Positions 17,622 through 26,605 of a stretch of 64,000 bases of DNA are shown in pieces. The notes beneath the pieces are model-generated. The model saw only the letters and a list, made by a program, of their open reading frames with translations, was not told the DNA's origin and did not search any database. The first letter of the stretch is position 1. Each line of letters opens with the position of its first letter. Made by a program: the position numbers and the translations under genes. Origin of the DNA: CABZJG01 sp902512685 (GTDB lineage: Bacteria > Pseudomonadota > Alphaproteobacteria > Rhodobacterales > Rhodobacteraceae); contig CP179201.1 of the NCBI GenBank assembly GCA_051201605.1, positions 1,798,001-1,862,000 of the forward strand, given 5' to 3'.

Positions 17622-19379
17622 TTATACCATCACAGCGCCGCTGCTGCCGATAGCATCTTTGGTAGTGGCTTCACCCAATAGCATTTTATTATGCGGCTCG
17701 CCCGAAGGGATCATTGGGAAACAGTTTTCATGTTTTTCCACCAAACAATCAAAGATGACAGGGCCATCATAGGCGAGCATTTCCATAATTGCATCATCAA
17801 GATCATCAGGGTCTTTGCACAAAATACCCTTGGCTCCAAAAGCTTCTGCCAGTTTTACGAAATCTGGCAGGGCTTCGGACCAGCTGTGCGAATACCGTTC
17901 GCCGTGCAGCAGTTCTTGCCATTGGCGGACCATTCCGAGCCGTTCGTTGTTTAGGATGAATTGTTTAACCGGCAGCCGGTATTGTACTGCAGTGCCCATT
18001 TCTTGCATGTTCATTAACCAGCTGGCCTCGCCCGCCACATTGATCACCAAAGCCTCTGGGTGGGCCATTTGAACCCCAATTGAGGCTGGAAATCCATATC
18101 CCATGGTGCCAAGCCCGCCCGAAGTCATCCAGTGGTTTGGATCCTCAAAGCCTAAATACTGCGCGGCCCACATTTGGTGTTGTCCAACTTCGGTACAAAT
18201 AAACCGGTCTTTTCGATTTTTTGTCAGCTCTTCAAGCCGCATCAGAGCGTGCTGCGGTTTGATTGTTTTTGCGCTCGGCTTGAAGTCGAGGCATCTGACT
18301 TTCTTCCACTCTTCTATTTCGCTCCACCATGACTTTAGGGCCGCTGAATTGGTTTTGCGGCCGCGCGCTTTCCAGATGTTCAGCAGATCTTCTAGCACAT
18401 GGGCAATGTCGCCAATGATCGGGATATCGACGCGGATCACCTTGTTGATCGAAGAGGGGTCGATGTCGATATGGGCTTTGCGCGAATTGGGGCTAAAGGC
18501 ATCAAGCCGGCCAGTGATACGATCATCAAAGCGGGCGCCTATATTGATCATCAAATCGCAATCATGCATCGCTAAATTGGCTTCATAAAGACCATGCATG
18601 CCCAACATTCCAAGCCAGTTTTTGCCCGAAGCGGGATACGCGCCAAGCCCCATGAGGGTCGAGGTGATTGGAAATTGAGTTGCTTCAACCAATTCGCGCA
18701 GTAACTGGCTTGCCGACGTACCGGAATTTATCACCCCTCCGCCGGTATAAAAAACCGGCCGCTCAGCGGTTTCCAGCGCTTCTACCAACGCGGTAATCTG
18801 ATCAAGGTCACCTTTGGTGCGTGGTTGGTAGTGATGTGTTTTTACTATATTTTTGGTCATGTATTCGGCTGATGCGAATTGCACGTCTTTGGGAATATCC
18901 ACCAAAACCGGACCTGGCCTGCCAGCGGTAGCAACGTGAAAAGCCTGATGGATGATACCAGACAGTTCAGCGGTATCTTTGACCAGCCAATTGTGTTTGG
19001 TGCAGGGGCGGGTGATGCCAACGGTATCAGCCTCTTGAAAGGCGTCTGACCCGATCATAAAGGTGGGCACCTGTCCGGTCAGAACAATTATTGGGATCGA
19101 ATCCATCAAAGCATCAGTAAGCCCGGTGACCGCATTGGTAGCGCCCGGACCCGAAGTGACCAAGGCAACGCCGGGCTTGCCGGTCGAGCGAGCATAGCCT
19201 TCGGCGGCATGAACCGCTCCTTGCTCATGGCGTACAAGAATATGGCGTATATCGTTTTGCTGGAACACTTCGTCATAAATCGGTAGCACAGCGCCGCCGG
19301 GATATCCGAAAACTGTGTCAACGCCTTGATCTTTCAGGGCTTGAACTACCATTTTTGCTCCGCTCATCAAGCGTGTCAT
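17622..19379 (-). CDS. ilvI: Acetohydroxyacid synthase large (catalytic) subunit
   Basis: 585 residues; thiamine-diphosphate enzyme that makes 2-acetolactate and 2-aceto-2-hydroxybutyrate for valine, leucine and isoleucine synthesis. The N-terminal ThDP catalytic Glu lies in VRHEQGAVHAAEGYAR. The central FAD/DHAP-like domain and the C-terminal ThDP-binding GD-type motif (NVAGEASWLMNMQE) are present; note GEAS rather than the more usual GDGS. Start ATG 19379 is preceded by GGAGCAAGAGT. A leader peptide, terminator and promoter lie upstream (19440-19597), pointing to attenuation control. Confidence 0.95.
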   Translation of the reverse strand: MTRLMSGAKMVVQALKDQGVDTVFGYPGGAVLPIYDEVFQQNDIRHILVRHEQGAVHAAEGYARSTGKPGVALVTSGPGATNAVTGLTDALMDSIPIIVLTGQVPTFMIGSDAFQEADTVGITRPCTKHNWLVKDTAELSGIIHQAFHVATAGRPGPVLVDIPKDVQFASAEYMTKNIVKTHHYQPRTKGDLDQITALVEALETAERPVFYTGGGVINSGTSASQLLRELVEATQFPITSTLMGLGAYPASGKNWLGMLGMHGLYEANLAMHDCDLMINIGARFDDRITGRLDAFSPNSRKAHIDIDPSSINKVIRVDIPIIGDIAHVLEDLLNIWKARGRKTNSAALKSWWSEIEEWKKVRCLDFKPSAKTIKPQHALMRLEELTKNRKDRFICTEVGQHQMWAAQYLGFEDPNHWMTSGGLGTMGYGFPASIGVQMAHPEALVINVAGEASWLMNMQEMGTAVQYRLPVKQFILNNERLGMVRQWQELLHGERYSHSWSEALPDFVKLAEAFGAKGILCKDPDDLDDAIMEMLAYDGPVIFDCLVEKHENCFPMIPSGEPHNKMLLGEATTKDAIGSSGAVMV

Positions 19380-19439
19380 ACTCTTGCTCCGTTTTAACTG
19401 CCTGACCCAAAGGGTCATAATTCATTTTGTTGCAGATAT

Positions 19440-19464
19440 AAAAAAACCCTCGAAGTTTCGAGGG
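19440..19464 (-). terminator. Attenuator hairpin in the ilvI leader
   Basis: On the minus strand CCCTCGA and TCGAGGG form a perfect 7-bp stem with an AACT loop, followed by seven T residues. It lies between the leader peptide (stop at 19490) and the ilvI start (19379). Upstream leader RNA GCGCATGGG (19497-19505) can pair with CTTATGCGC (19464-19472), which touches the base of the terminator and is a candidate alternative helix. Confidence 0.75.
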
Positions 19465-19489
19465 CGCATAAGGTCTAAAATGGTACGTA

Positions 19490-19540
19490 TTACCGACCCA
19501 TGCGCTTTCGTCCCACAATGACCACTAGAGGCTCTAGCAT
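19490..19540 (-). CDS. ilvI leader peptide, branched-chain amino-acid rich
   Basis: A 16-residue ORF, MLEPLVVIVGRKRMGR, starting at ATG 19540 after AAAGGA with good spacing. Codons 5-9 are Leu-Val-Val-Ile-Val, the amino acids made by the downstream enzyme. Its position, 22 bases past the predicted transcription start and 25 bases before a terminator, fits classical transcription attenuation by ribosome stalling. Too short for ordinary gene callers. Confidence 0.8.
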   Translation of the reverse strand: MLEPLVVIVGRKRMGR

Positions 19541-19568
19541 CCAGAGTTCCTTTCATATCCACGGCAAG

Positions 19569-19597
19569 ACAATATGAACCCCTTGAGCAGAGGTCAA
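19569..19597 (-). promoter_or_regulatory. Sigma70 promoter of ilvI-ilvH
   Basis: Minus-strand TTGACC (19592-19597), a 17-base spacer and TATTGT (19569-19574). The transcript would begin near 19562, about 20 bases before the leader-peptide ATG. Confidence 0.7.
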
Positions 19598-19758
19598 CAG
19601 CCAATTCATGGATAAATGCAAAGAAAATCCGTATTTTTCTTTCTGAATGTTGCGCTAATGGGGTGTTTGGTGAAATTTTACAATATTTAGAGGGGCCAAA
19701 TCACAGGAAAGCAACCAAGGTAAAGGTTCATTTGAAATCTACATCACGTGAGTGGATG

Positions 19759-19798
19759 AAAAAAAGCCCACAGCGAGGGTCGCCGTGGGCTTTTTTTT
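19759..19798 (-). terminator. Terminator of rpsF-rpsR-rplI operon
   Basis: A strong hairpin with outer stem AGCCCAC/GTGGGCT and inner GCGA/TCGC. It has an A-run on one side and a T-run on the other, so it can work in both directions. It lies about 40 bases past the rplI stop. Confidence 0.85.
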
Positions 19799-19835
19799 GT
19801 TTTCTTGGTCACCAAAGGGTGGGGACATTTAAAAA

Positions 19836-20474
19836 TTAACTGTCCTCAGCCGGCACTTCTTCTGTCGCCAGATCGTCTTCGGCACCTTGATCATTATCGG
19901 CTTCAAAGTCTTCTGATGCAGCAGCGCCCATATCGTCAAAAAGCTCTGCAATCTCGAATTCAGCGGCAGCTTCTTCTTCTGCGGCCAATTCTTGGATGGA
20001 TTTGCCGTCTGCCTGAAGCTCGGCCTCTTCGGCAGAGCGCGCCACGTTTAACACGATCGTTGCAGAAACTTCCGGATGCACCCGGACATTCATTTCATGC
20101 AAACCAAGTTCTTTGATTGGCTTAAGAGATGTGATTTGCTTGCGGTCAACGCTGAAACCACCCGCGCTGGCAACGTCTGCTGCGTCGCGCGGCGTCACTG
20201 AACCGTAAAGCGCGCCGCTGTCTGATGCAGAGCGAATCACGATGAAGGTTTGACCATCCAACCGTGAGGCAAGATCTTCTGATTCAGTGCGCGTTTCAAG
20301 ATTGCGTGCTTCCAGTTGAGCCTTTTGGGTTTCAAACTGGGCAATATTGTCTTTTGATGCCGTCAGGGCCTTGCCTTGGGGCAGAAGATAGTTGCGCGCG
20401 TAGCCTGATTTCACATCGACCACATCACCCATTTGACCCAATTTGGCCACCCGTTCCATGAGGATAACTTGCAT
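19836..20474 (-). CDS. rplI: 50S ribosomal protein L9
   Basis: 212 residues: the L9 N-domain with GYARNYLLPQGKA (about residues 24-36), the long connecting helix, and the C-domain ending around LNVARSAEEAE. It then continues for about 40 residues of very acidic tail rich in Glu, Asp and Ala, longer than the roughly 150-residue E. coli protein but typical of alphaproteobacterial L9. Last gene of the rpsF-rpsR-rplI operon. Confidence 0.96.
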   Translation of the reverse strand: MQVILMERVAKLGQMGDVVDVKSGYARNYLLPQGKALTASKDNIAQFETQKAQLEARNLETRTESEDLASRLDGQTFIVIRSASDSGALYGSVTPRDAADVASAGGFSVDRKQITSLKPIKELGLHEMNVRVHPEVSATIVLNVARSAEEAELQADGKSIQELAAEEEAAAEFEIAELFDDMGAAASEDFEADNDQGAEDDLATEEVPAEDS

Positions 20475-20486
20475 TCCAATGTCTCC

Positions 20487-20714
20487 TTATTTCACAGCGT
20501 AGGGCAACAGCGCCAAAAACCGTGCACGTTTGATTGCGCGGGCCAGTTCACGTTGTTTTTTTGCCGAAACTGCAGTGATCCGCGAGGGAACAATTTTGCC
20601 GCGCTCTGAGATATAGCGTTGCAACAGTTTGGTGTCTTTGTAATCAATCGCTGGTGCGTTCTCTCCAGAGAAGGGGCACACTTTGCGACGACGAAAAAAT
20701 GGTTTATTTGTCAT
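20487..20714 (-). CDS. rpsR: 30S ribosomal protein S18
   Basis: 75 residues, basic, with the conserved core IDYKDTKLLQRYISERGKI and RSRIT-like region (PSRITAVSAKKQRELARAIKRAR). It binds S6 on the 30S platform. It lies 12 bases upstream of rplI and 24 bases downstream of rpsF on the minus strand. Confidence 0.97.
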   Translation of the reverse strand: MTNKPFFRRRKVCPFSGENAPAIDYKDTKLLQRYISERGKIVPSRITAVSAKKQRELARAIKRARFLALLPYAVK

Positions 20715-20738
20715 GGTTTAAGCGTCCTTTTCTTGGAA

Positions 20739-21095
20739 TTATGCGCGCCGTTCGCGGCGTTCGCCACGTTCCTCGCGTTTTTGCATTTGCACTGATGGTA
20801 CTGCATCATGTTCGTCGACTTTGATGGTAAGAATACGCATCACATCGTCATGCAGACGCATCAGGCGTTCCATTTCTTGGATCGCTTCTGCAGGGGCGTC
20901 GGTTTTAAAAAACGCGTAATGCCCTTTGCGATTTTTGTTAATTTTATAGGCCATTGTTTTGACCCCCCAATATTCGCTTTCGACGACTGTGCCGCCGTTG
21001 TCTGCCAATACTGTCGAGAAATGTTCAATAAGGCCTTCTGCCTGCGTGTTGGATAAATCCTGACGCGAGATAAAGACATGCTCGTAAAGCGGCAT
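20739..21095 (-). CDS. rpsF: 30S ribosomal protein S6
   Basis: 118 residues with the S6 ferredoxin-like fold: MPLYEHVFISRQDLS at the start and GHYAFFKTDAP in the middle. It ends in a Glu/Arg-rich tail (EERGERRERRA). ATG 21095 is preceded by GGAGCTCAC; the open frame extends further upstream but without family similarity. First gene of the operon; its leader contains a hairpin (21167-21187). Confidence 0.96.
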   Translation of the reverse strand: MPLYEHVFISRQDLSNTQAEGLIEHFSTVLADNGGTVVESEYWGVKTMAYKINKNRKGHYAFFKTDAPAEAIQEMERLMRLHDDVMRILTIKVDEHDAVPSVQMQKREERGERRERRA

Positions 21096-21166
21096 GTGAG
21101 CTCCATTCATGTTCTGGCGCGTTTCATAGGGCAGGTCATCTTTCCGCCCCCACCCACGAGAGACCG

Positions 21167-21187
21167 CGCGATACAACCGATATCGCG
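21167..21187 (-). promoter_or_regulatory. Hairpin in the rpsF leader
   Basis: Perfect 7-bp stem CGCGATA/TATCGCG with a seven-base loop, about 70 bases before the rpsF start. S6:S18-binding leader RNAs control this operon in other bacteria, but I could not match the bulged CCG motif, so only the hairpin itself is claimed. Confidence 0.4.
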
Positions 21188-21269
21188 GAAAGAGAGGCCT
21201 CTTCTACACGAATTTCGAAGTCACGCAAGCGCTACTTAGTAGCCGAAAATTTTTACAATATTTTTCTGG

Positions 21270-21587
21270 TTGTCCCAAACGTTTCATACCGATGTCACAA
21301 TTTTGACGCAATCGGGTAGTAATTATACCCATAAGGCTGAGGGGTGCAGCTATAATGCAGAAGAATATTTTAGGGTGGGCAATTTTTCGCCATATTTTAG
21401 TACCAAGGGCGGCAGTTGTTCTGCCGTCCATATTTTTTTTAAACGGCTATGTGCACTTGCCTTTGCTCTGGCGGCAATGGGATTTTGGTTTTTCCCGTTT
21501 CCGCCTCTTACACCTGCATTAGAATTGATCAGATTAGGCATTTTTATTGGACTTGCCCTGAGCGCACTTTGGCTGTTTGCCAAATAA
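21270..21587 (+). CDS. Possible small membrane protein
   Basis: Up to 105 residues from a TTG codon. The C-terminal half has two hydrophobic segments separated by a Pro-rich turn (GFWFFPFPPLTPALELIRLG), which looks like a genuine membrane hairpin. The N-terminal half is not distinctive, so the true start may be internal. No family recognised, and no good ribosome site. Confidence 0.35.
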   Translation: MSQTFHTDVTILTQSGSNYTHKAEGCSYNAEEYFRVGNFSPYFSTKGGSCSAVHIFFKRLCALAFALAAMGFWFFPFPPLTPALELIRLGIFIGLALSALWLFAK

Positions 21588-21761
21588 CTTTGCATATTGT
21601 AACGATTTGGCACGATTGACAGATAATATTACTGCTTTTGGTTGGACAGGTTATGGATTTGGCCATGAGCCAGATGCATAGCGGAAATGATGAAACCCCC
21701 TCTGCTCATTTGTAATTGATAGAATTATCTCACTTATATCAATGATCAAAGGATGAGCCAG

Positions 21762-21881
21762 ATGGACTTCAAAATTTCTCAACAAGAATTACAAGCATAT
21801 GAACTGCGTGCGCGCAAATTGCGTTCGGACGAGTTTCGGCGTTTGGTTTCCGGACTTTTCAACACTTTTAAAAGAAAATAG
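21762..21881 (+). CDS. Very small basic helical protein
   Basis: 39 residues: a charged helix with alternating Gln/Glu and Arg (QQELQAYELRARKLRSDEF) and a short amphipathic end. AAAGGA at 21748-21753 is well placed for ATG 21762; an ATG at 21753 is also in frame. The look is that of the short Arg-rich proteins (DUF1127-like and related) common in Rhodobacteraceae, but assignment to a family is not certain. The rest of the 21588-22122 interval shows nothing else I can support. Confidence 0.5.
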   Translation: MDFKISQQELQAYELRARKLRSDEFRRLVSGLFNTFKRK

Positions 21882-22122
21882 GCCACTGTCGGCGCGCCCA
21901 ACTTAAAGTAAACCAGTGCTGATCGGATTTTTGGTTCTTCGAAGCAGTAAATATCCGCGCGGTCTTGCTTTGCTAAAGGGCCGCCTATCCTAAGAGCGTC
22001 CGCAGGGGAAGGGATGTTTTTCCTGTCGGGCAATATTCCTGCTCGATGAACATTTCCAATTGCTTGATAAAGCAATGATGCTTAACATCTTCTTTTCAGA
22101 AAATCGGATGTGCGTTGCGCCA

Positions 22123-23286
22123 TTACGCCGCTGGCATGCGCTGTTCAATAATTTCGGCCCACCAGCTGCACCCGGAAGGGATCGCATCGTCGTTGAAATT
22201 ATAGTTGGGGTTATGCACGGCAGCGGTATCACCATTGCCGATCAGAATATAAGCGCCGGGCCGTTCTTCAAGCATGAAAGAGAAATCTTCACCCCCCATG
22301 ACCAGATCGGCTTCTGCGCAGGAGCCCGATACACTTTCTGCCACCTTTGCGGCAAATTCTGTCTGGGTGTCCGAGTTGCTCATCACCGGATAGCTCCGGC
22401 GGTATTCTGCCTCGGCACAGGCGCCAAAAGCTGCTGCAGTGCCTTCGGCAAGCTCGATCAAACGCCGTTCGGCCACATCGCGCATTTCAGCGCTTAATGT
22501 GCGTACCGTTCCGCGCAGGTGAACCGATTCCGGGATCACATTAAATGCTGTGGAAGAGGTTTCAAAAGAGGTGACTGAAACCACCATTTGATCCACAGGA
22601 TTGGCATTTCGGCTGACAATGGTTTGCAGCGCAAGCACCAGATGGCTGGCAACAATTGTTGGATCAATCGTTTCTTGTGGTTTGGCCGCGTGGCCGCCCT
22701 TGCCGGTAATTTTTATATCGAACATGTCCGAAGCTGCAAAAAAGGCGCCCGGGCGAATGGCAAACTGACCCACCGGCATTTGTGGCCAGTTGTGCATGCC
22801 GTAAACCTCATCAATGCCAAAGCGCTCCATCATGCCGTCATCGCACATTTCTTTGCCGCCGCCGCCACCTTCTTCGGCGGGCTGAAAAATCACCACAGCA
22901 GTGCCGTCAAAATTTCGCGTCTCAGAAAGGTACTTGGCCGCGCCCAAGAGCATCGCCGTGTGGCCATCGTGACCGCAGGCATGCATCGCGCCCGGCGTTT
23001 TGCTGGCGTACTCTAGCCCGGTTTGTTCCTCGATCGGCAAAGCGTCCATATCTGCGCGCAGTCCAATGGTTTTGCCCGAACTGGTCGTTTTGCCTTTGAT
23101 CACCGCAACAACGCCGGTGCGTCCGATGCCGGTTACAACCTCATCCACTCCAAAGCTGCGCAGCTTTTCAGCCACCAGTGCAGAGGTGCGCTTCGTGTCG
23201 AAAAGAATTTCCGGGTGCTGATGAATGTCGCGCCGCCATTTGGTTATTTCGGGGTGCAATTCGGCCAGACGATTTTTTACGGGCAT
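22123..23286 (-). CDS. M20D-family amidohydrolase (hippurate hydrolase-like)
   Basis: 387 residues of the M20D peptidase/amidohydrolase family that removes acyl groups from N-acyl amino acids. Metal-site motifs are present: HACGHDGHTAM (about residues 100-110), the catalytic PAEEGGGG stretch and GGEDFSFM near the C-terminus. A dimerisation lid domain lies in the middle. It is the last gene of the ABC ATPase-argE-amidohydrolase run (3-base gap), which suggests that imported peptides or acyl-amino acids are cleaved here. The exact substrate is unknown. Confidence 0.88.
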   Translation of the reverse strand: MPVKNRLAELHPEITKWRRDIHQHPEILFDTKRTSALVAEKLRSFGVDEVVTGIGRTGVVAVIKGKTTSSGKTIGLRADMDALPIEEQTGLEYASKTPGAMHACGHDGHTAMLLGAAKYLSETRNFDGTAVVIFQPAEEGGGGGKEMCDDGMMERFGIDEVYGMHNWPQMPVGQFAIRPGAFFAASDMFDIKITGKGGHAAKPQETIDPTIVASHLVLALQTIVSRNANPVDQMVVSVTSFETSSTAFNVIPESVHLRGTVRTLSAEMRDVAERRLIELAEGTAAAFGACAEAEYRRSYPVMSNSDTQTEFAAKVAESVSGSCAEADLVMGGEDFSFMLEERPGAYILIGNGDTAAVHNPNYNFNDDAIPSGCSWWAEIIEQRMPAA

Positions 23287-23289
23287 AGG

Positions 23290-24459
23290 TTAATCTCCTG
23301 TCAGCCTTTCAAGCAGTTTTTGCATAAATTTATGCCCTGCCTCAAATTGTGATTTTTCAATAAATTCATTGGGTTGGTGCGCTTGCGCAATGTCGCCCGG
23401 GCCGCAGATGACAGCAGAAAATCCGCGCTCTTGAAACTGGCCGGCTTCGGTTCCGTATGACACCACATGCAGGGCATTATCCCCGGTTATCTGGCGTACC
23501 AAGGTTTCGGCTTCCCCGTCTTGTTCGGGGCGCAAACCGGGTACAAAAAACCGTGGTTCAATTTCAATATGCGCTTCTGGATGGGACGCTTTCATATCCG
23601 CTTCCAGCGCGCGCACTTTGTCTTCAAAGCGGCCTCTCCAGTCGGCTTCTGTTTCATCGGCCACAATTCTGAAATCCAGGCTAAAGTGGCAATCTTTCGC
23701 GGTGATATTATGCGCTGTGCCGCCGCTGATCATGCCCACATGCGCTGTGGTATAGGGCGGGTCGAACATAGCCGCAATTTCAGTGGGTTGCGCGGCGCTG
23801 TTGGCGGCATTGACATGATTGGCCCAGTCAATCAGCTTTGCGCCGGACATGATCGCGTTGACCCCTGTGTGCAGGATCGACGAATGGACCTCAAAGCCGA
23901 CAAAATGAGTGCTAAAACCCAAACCGCCCTTGTGACCGTTGACCGCCAGCATGGTCGACGGTTCCCCCACAATCACGGCGCTGGCTTTAGGCAGGGTTTT
24001 CAGCATTTGATCAATCATTGGCGGCGCGCCGGTACAGCCGACCTCTTCATCATAACTTAAAGCGATTTGCAAAGGTCGGGTGAGGGGCAGATACGAAGCT
24101 TCCACCAACGCCCAAAGCGCCAAGGCATCAAAGCCTTTCATATCACATGTGCCGCGGCCGAAATATTTTCCGTCACGTTCGATCACTTCATAAGGATCAC
24201 TGTCCCAGGGCTGTCCGTCAACCGGAACAACATCGGTATGACCCGACAGCACCAGTCCGCCTTCGATATCGGGGCCGACATGGGCAAAAAGTGATGCTTT
24301 GTCACCAGCCTCATTATAATGGCGATGCGATGTGATATTATGATCTGCCAAATAGCCTTCGACCCATGCCACCAATTCGAGATTGCTATCGCGGCTGACT
24401 GTCGGAAAAGATACAAGTTTACGCATTAACTCTAGAGGCGAAAGACGGTCTTGGCTCAT
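23290..24459 (-). CDS. argE: Acetylornithine deacetylase-type M20 hydrolase
   Basis: 389 residues. The M20 di-zinc motifs are SGHTDVVPVDGQ (about residues 73-84), RGTCDMKG and the catalytic YDEEVGCTG, with a C-terminal AHQPNEF. The sequence most resembles alphaproteobacterial ArgE, which hydrolyses N-acetylornithine. However, it is wedged between a peptide-type ABC ATPase (2-base gap) and an M20D amidohydrolase, so it may serve peptide or acyl-amino-acid catabolism instead of arginine synthesis. Confidence 0.8.
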   Translation of the reverse strand: MSQDRLSPLELMRKLVSFPTVSRDSNLELVAWVEGYLADHNITSHRHYNEAGDKASLFAHVGPDIEGGLVLSGHTDVVPVDGQPWDSDPYEVIERDGKYFGRGTCDMKGFDALALWALVEASYLPLTRPLQIALSYDEEVGCTGAPPMIDQMLKTLPKASAVIVGEPSTMLAVNGHKGGLGFSTHFVGFEVHSSILHTGVNAIMSGAKLIDWANHVNAANSAAQPTEIAAMFDPPYTTAHVGMISGGTAHNITAKDCHFSLDFRIVADETEADWRGRFEDKVRALEADMKASHPEAHIEIEPRFFVPGLRPEQDGEAETLVRQITGDNALHVVSYGTEAGQFQERGFSAVICGPGDIAQAHQPNEFIEKSQFEAGHKFMQKLLERLTGD

Positions 24460-24461
24460 GA

Positions 24462-26291
24462 TTAGTACCCGCTATCAGTGGTTAAAACAAAATGTCCCGC
24501 AGAAACTTCACGGTACTCAGAAGCTTCGGCTACATAGTCCAGATCATGGATCGGTGAAGGGATCGGTTTAAAGTTAAGATCTTTTTCAGACTTGCGTTGG
24601 GTAGGGTCTGCGATCGGAACCGCTTTCATCAAGGCCTGCGTATAGGCATGTTGCGGTGCCTCAAAGACTTTGCTGCGCGGCCCTATTTCAACCAACCGCC
24701 CCAAATACATCACGCCCACATCATGGCTAACCCGTTCCACCACAGCCATATCGTGACTGATGAATAGAAATGAAAGCTCCAGTTCTGTCTGCAATTCCAT
24801 CATAAGATTAAGAACTTGAGCCTGAACCGAAACATCCAGTGCGCTTACTGCTTCGTCTGCTATTATCAGCTTTGGATTGAGCGCCAAAGCCCGCGCAATG
24901 GCAACCCTTTGGCGCTGACCGCCAGATAGTTCATGCGGATAGCGCCGCAAAAAGCTGCGCGGCAACTCGACCCGGTCGAATAGCATTTCAATGCGTTTTT
25001 GCAACCCATCGCCGCTGTGCGTGCCATAATTGCGCATGGGCTCGGCCACTTGATCCATCAGCAGCATTTGCGGGTTCAGCGATGCAAAGGGGTCTTGAAA
25101 CACCATTTGCATGTCGCCGCGCGCCGCACGTAATTCCTCAGGCTTCATGGCGATGATATCTTTGCCGGCAATGCTGACTTCGCCGGATATCGGCTCAACC
25201 AGACGCAGCAATGATCGCCCAACTGTGGATTTGCCGCAGCCAGATTCGCCCACCAAAGCCAGGGTGCGCCCTTTCATTAATGTAAACGAGACATCCTCGA
25301 CAGCATGCACATTGGCCACTGTGCGTCGTAAAATACCACCCTTTACCGGAAAGCGGGTCACAAGGTTTTTAACCTCTAGCAGCGGTTCATTTGTGCCTTT
25401 TATAGGGTTGCGAACGGTGTTTTCATCGCCAAAAAGGCGCATGGGTTCCGGCAATTCCTTGCCTGCCATTTCGCCAAGTTTTGGAACCGCCGCCAGCAGC
25501 GATTGGGTATAGCTATGCTTAGGGTCTTTGAAAATCTGCTCAACCGGGCCTTCTTCCACTTTATTGCCGCGGTACATCACAACAACACGGTCTGCCATCT
25601 GTGCCACCACCGCCATATCATGGGTGATAAACATAACGGCCGTGCCGGTTTCACGCTTGAGCCGATCAATAAGGGCAAGGATTTCGGCCTGAATGGTGAC
25701 ATCAAGCGCTGTGGTTGGCTCATCAGCAATCAGCAATCTTGGCTCGCAAGCCAGTGCCATGGCGATCACCACCCGTTGGCGCATGCCGCCCGATAGTTCG
25801 TGCGGAAATTGCTTTAGCCGGCGCTCGGGTTCGGGGATGCGCACCTGCTGCAGCAGATCAAGCGCCTGCTGCGTCGCTTGTGATTTACTCATCCCCTTAT
25901 GGACTCTGAGGCCTTCGGTCAATTGGCGGCCCACAGTAAACACTGGGTTAAGAGCGGTCATCGGCTCTTGAAAGATCATGCCAATTTCGTTGCCGCGAAT
26001 TGTGCGCATTAACGACTGATCCACCTTTGTGACGTCAACCAAACCAGAATCTTTTCGGTCAAATTCAAGTTTGCCACCCGCAAGACGTCCGCCGCCAAAC
26101 TCGACCAACCGCATCATGGACAGCGATGAAACCGATTTTCCGGAACCTGATTCTCCGACAACACAAACGGTTTCGCCTGCGTTAATATCGAAAGAGACAT
26201 CCTCAACTCCAACAACAGTTCCGTCTTTGGTTTCAAATTCAACCCGAAGGTTTTCAAAGTTTGCGATGGGTGTTTTGGGGTGATCCAGCAT
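24462..26291 (-). CDS. Fused dipeptide/oligopeptide ABC ATPase (DppD-DppF type)
   Basis: 609 residues with two complete ABC domains: Walker A GESGSGKS and GESGCGKS, signature LSGGMRQR and LSGGQRQR, and Walker B LLIADEPT and LIIADEAV. Each is followed by an oligopeptide-transporter C-terminal extension. ATG 26291 (after AGGAACA) is chosen; the open frame extends 52 residues further but is unrelated. It is divergent from the binding-protein and permease genes, so the transporter is split over two transcripts sharing the 26292-26605 control region. Confidence 0.9.
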   Translation of the reverse strand: MLDHPKTPIANFENLRVEFETKDGTVVGVEDVSFDINAGETVCVVGESGSGKSVSSLSMMRLVEFGGGRLAGGKLEFDRKDSGLVDVTKVDQSLMRTIRGNEIGMIFQEPMTALNPVFTVGRQLTEGLRVHKGMSKSQATQQALDLLQQVRIPEPERRLKQFPHELSGGMRQRVVIAMALACEPRLLIADEPTTALDVTIQAEILALIDRLKRETGTAVMFITHDMAVVAQMADRVVVMYRGNKVEEGPVEQIFKDPKHSYTQSLLAAVPKLGEMAGKELPEPMRLFGDENTVRNPIKGTNEPLLEVKNLVTRFPVKGGILRRTVANVHAVEDVSFTLMKGRTLALVGESGCGKSTVGRSLLRLVEPISGEVSIAGKDIIAMKPEELRAARGDMQMVFQDPFASLNPQMLLMDQVAEPMRNYGTHSGDGLQKRIEMLFDRVELPRSFLRRYPHELSGGQRQRVAIARALALNPKLIIADEAVSALDVSVQAQVLNLMMELQTELELSFLFISHDMAVVERVSHDVGVMYLGRLVEIGPRSKVFEAPQHAYTQALMKAVPIADPTQRKSEKDLNFKPIPSPIHDLDYVAEASEYREVSAGHFVLTTDSGY

Positions 26292-26605
26292 TTTAGTGTT
26301 CCTATACTTTAGAAAGTATTGGTAGCGAATTGAGTCTATTGATGTCAAACACATCGCTAAAATTCTAAGTCTTACGATATTGCAAAACAGGAATTTTATT
26401 CCGTCAACCTCTTTATTGATGATTTCTTGTAGCATTTGGGCTTGCATTTTGGGAAAAGTCTGTTTCGATAGTCCAATGGTCGTAGTCCAAACAGTTAGCG
26501 CTCACATGCGCGGGGTTCGGAAAGCAATACGATCGAAAGAAAATAGGGAAAATTATAACTTATGTTTAATGTTTTGCCTGATGTGAAAACCGCAAGGAGG
26601 TTTAA
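26292..26605. promoter_or_regulatory. Divergent control region of the peptide-uptake locus
   Basis: 314 bases between the ABC ATPase (minus) and the binding protein (plus) with no gene. It is AT-rich; TATAAC near 26555 is a possible -10 for the plus side, and a very strong AAGGAGG (26594-26600) precedes the binding-protein start. No operator could be identified with confidence. Confidence 0.55.

Noticed and set aside
21167..21187. S6:S18 ribosomal-protein leader motif
   Set aside because: A hairpin is present, but I could not find the bulged CCG elements that define the motif, so only the hairpin was reported.
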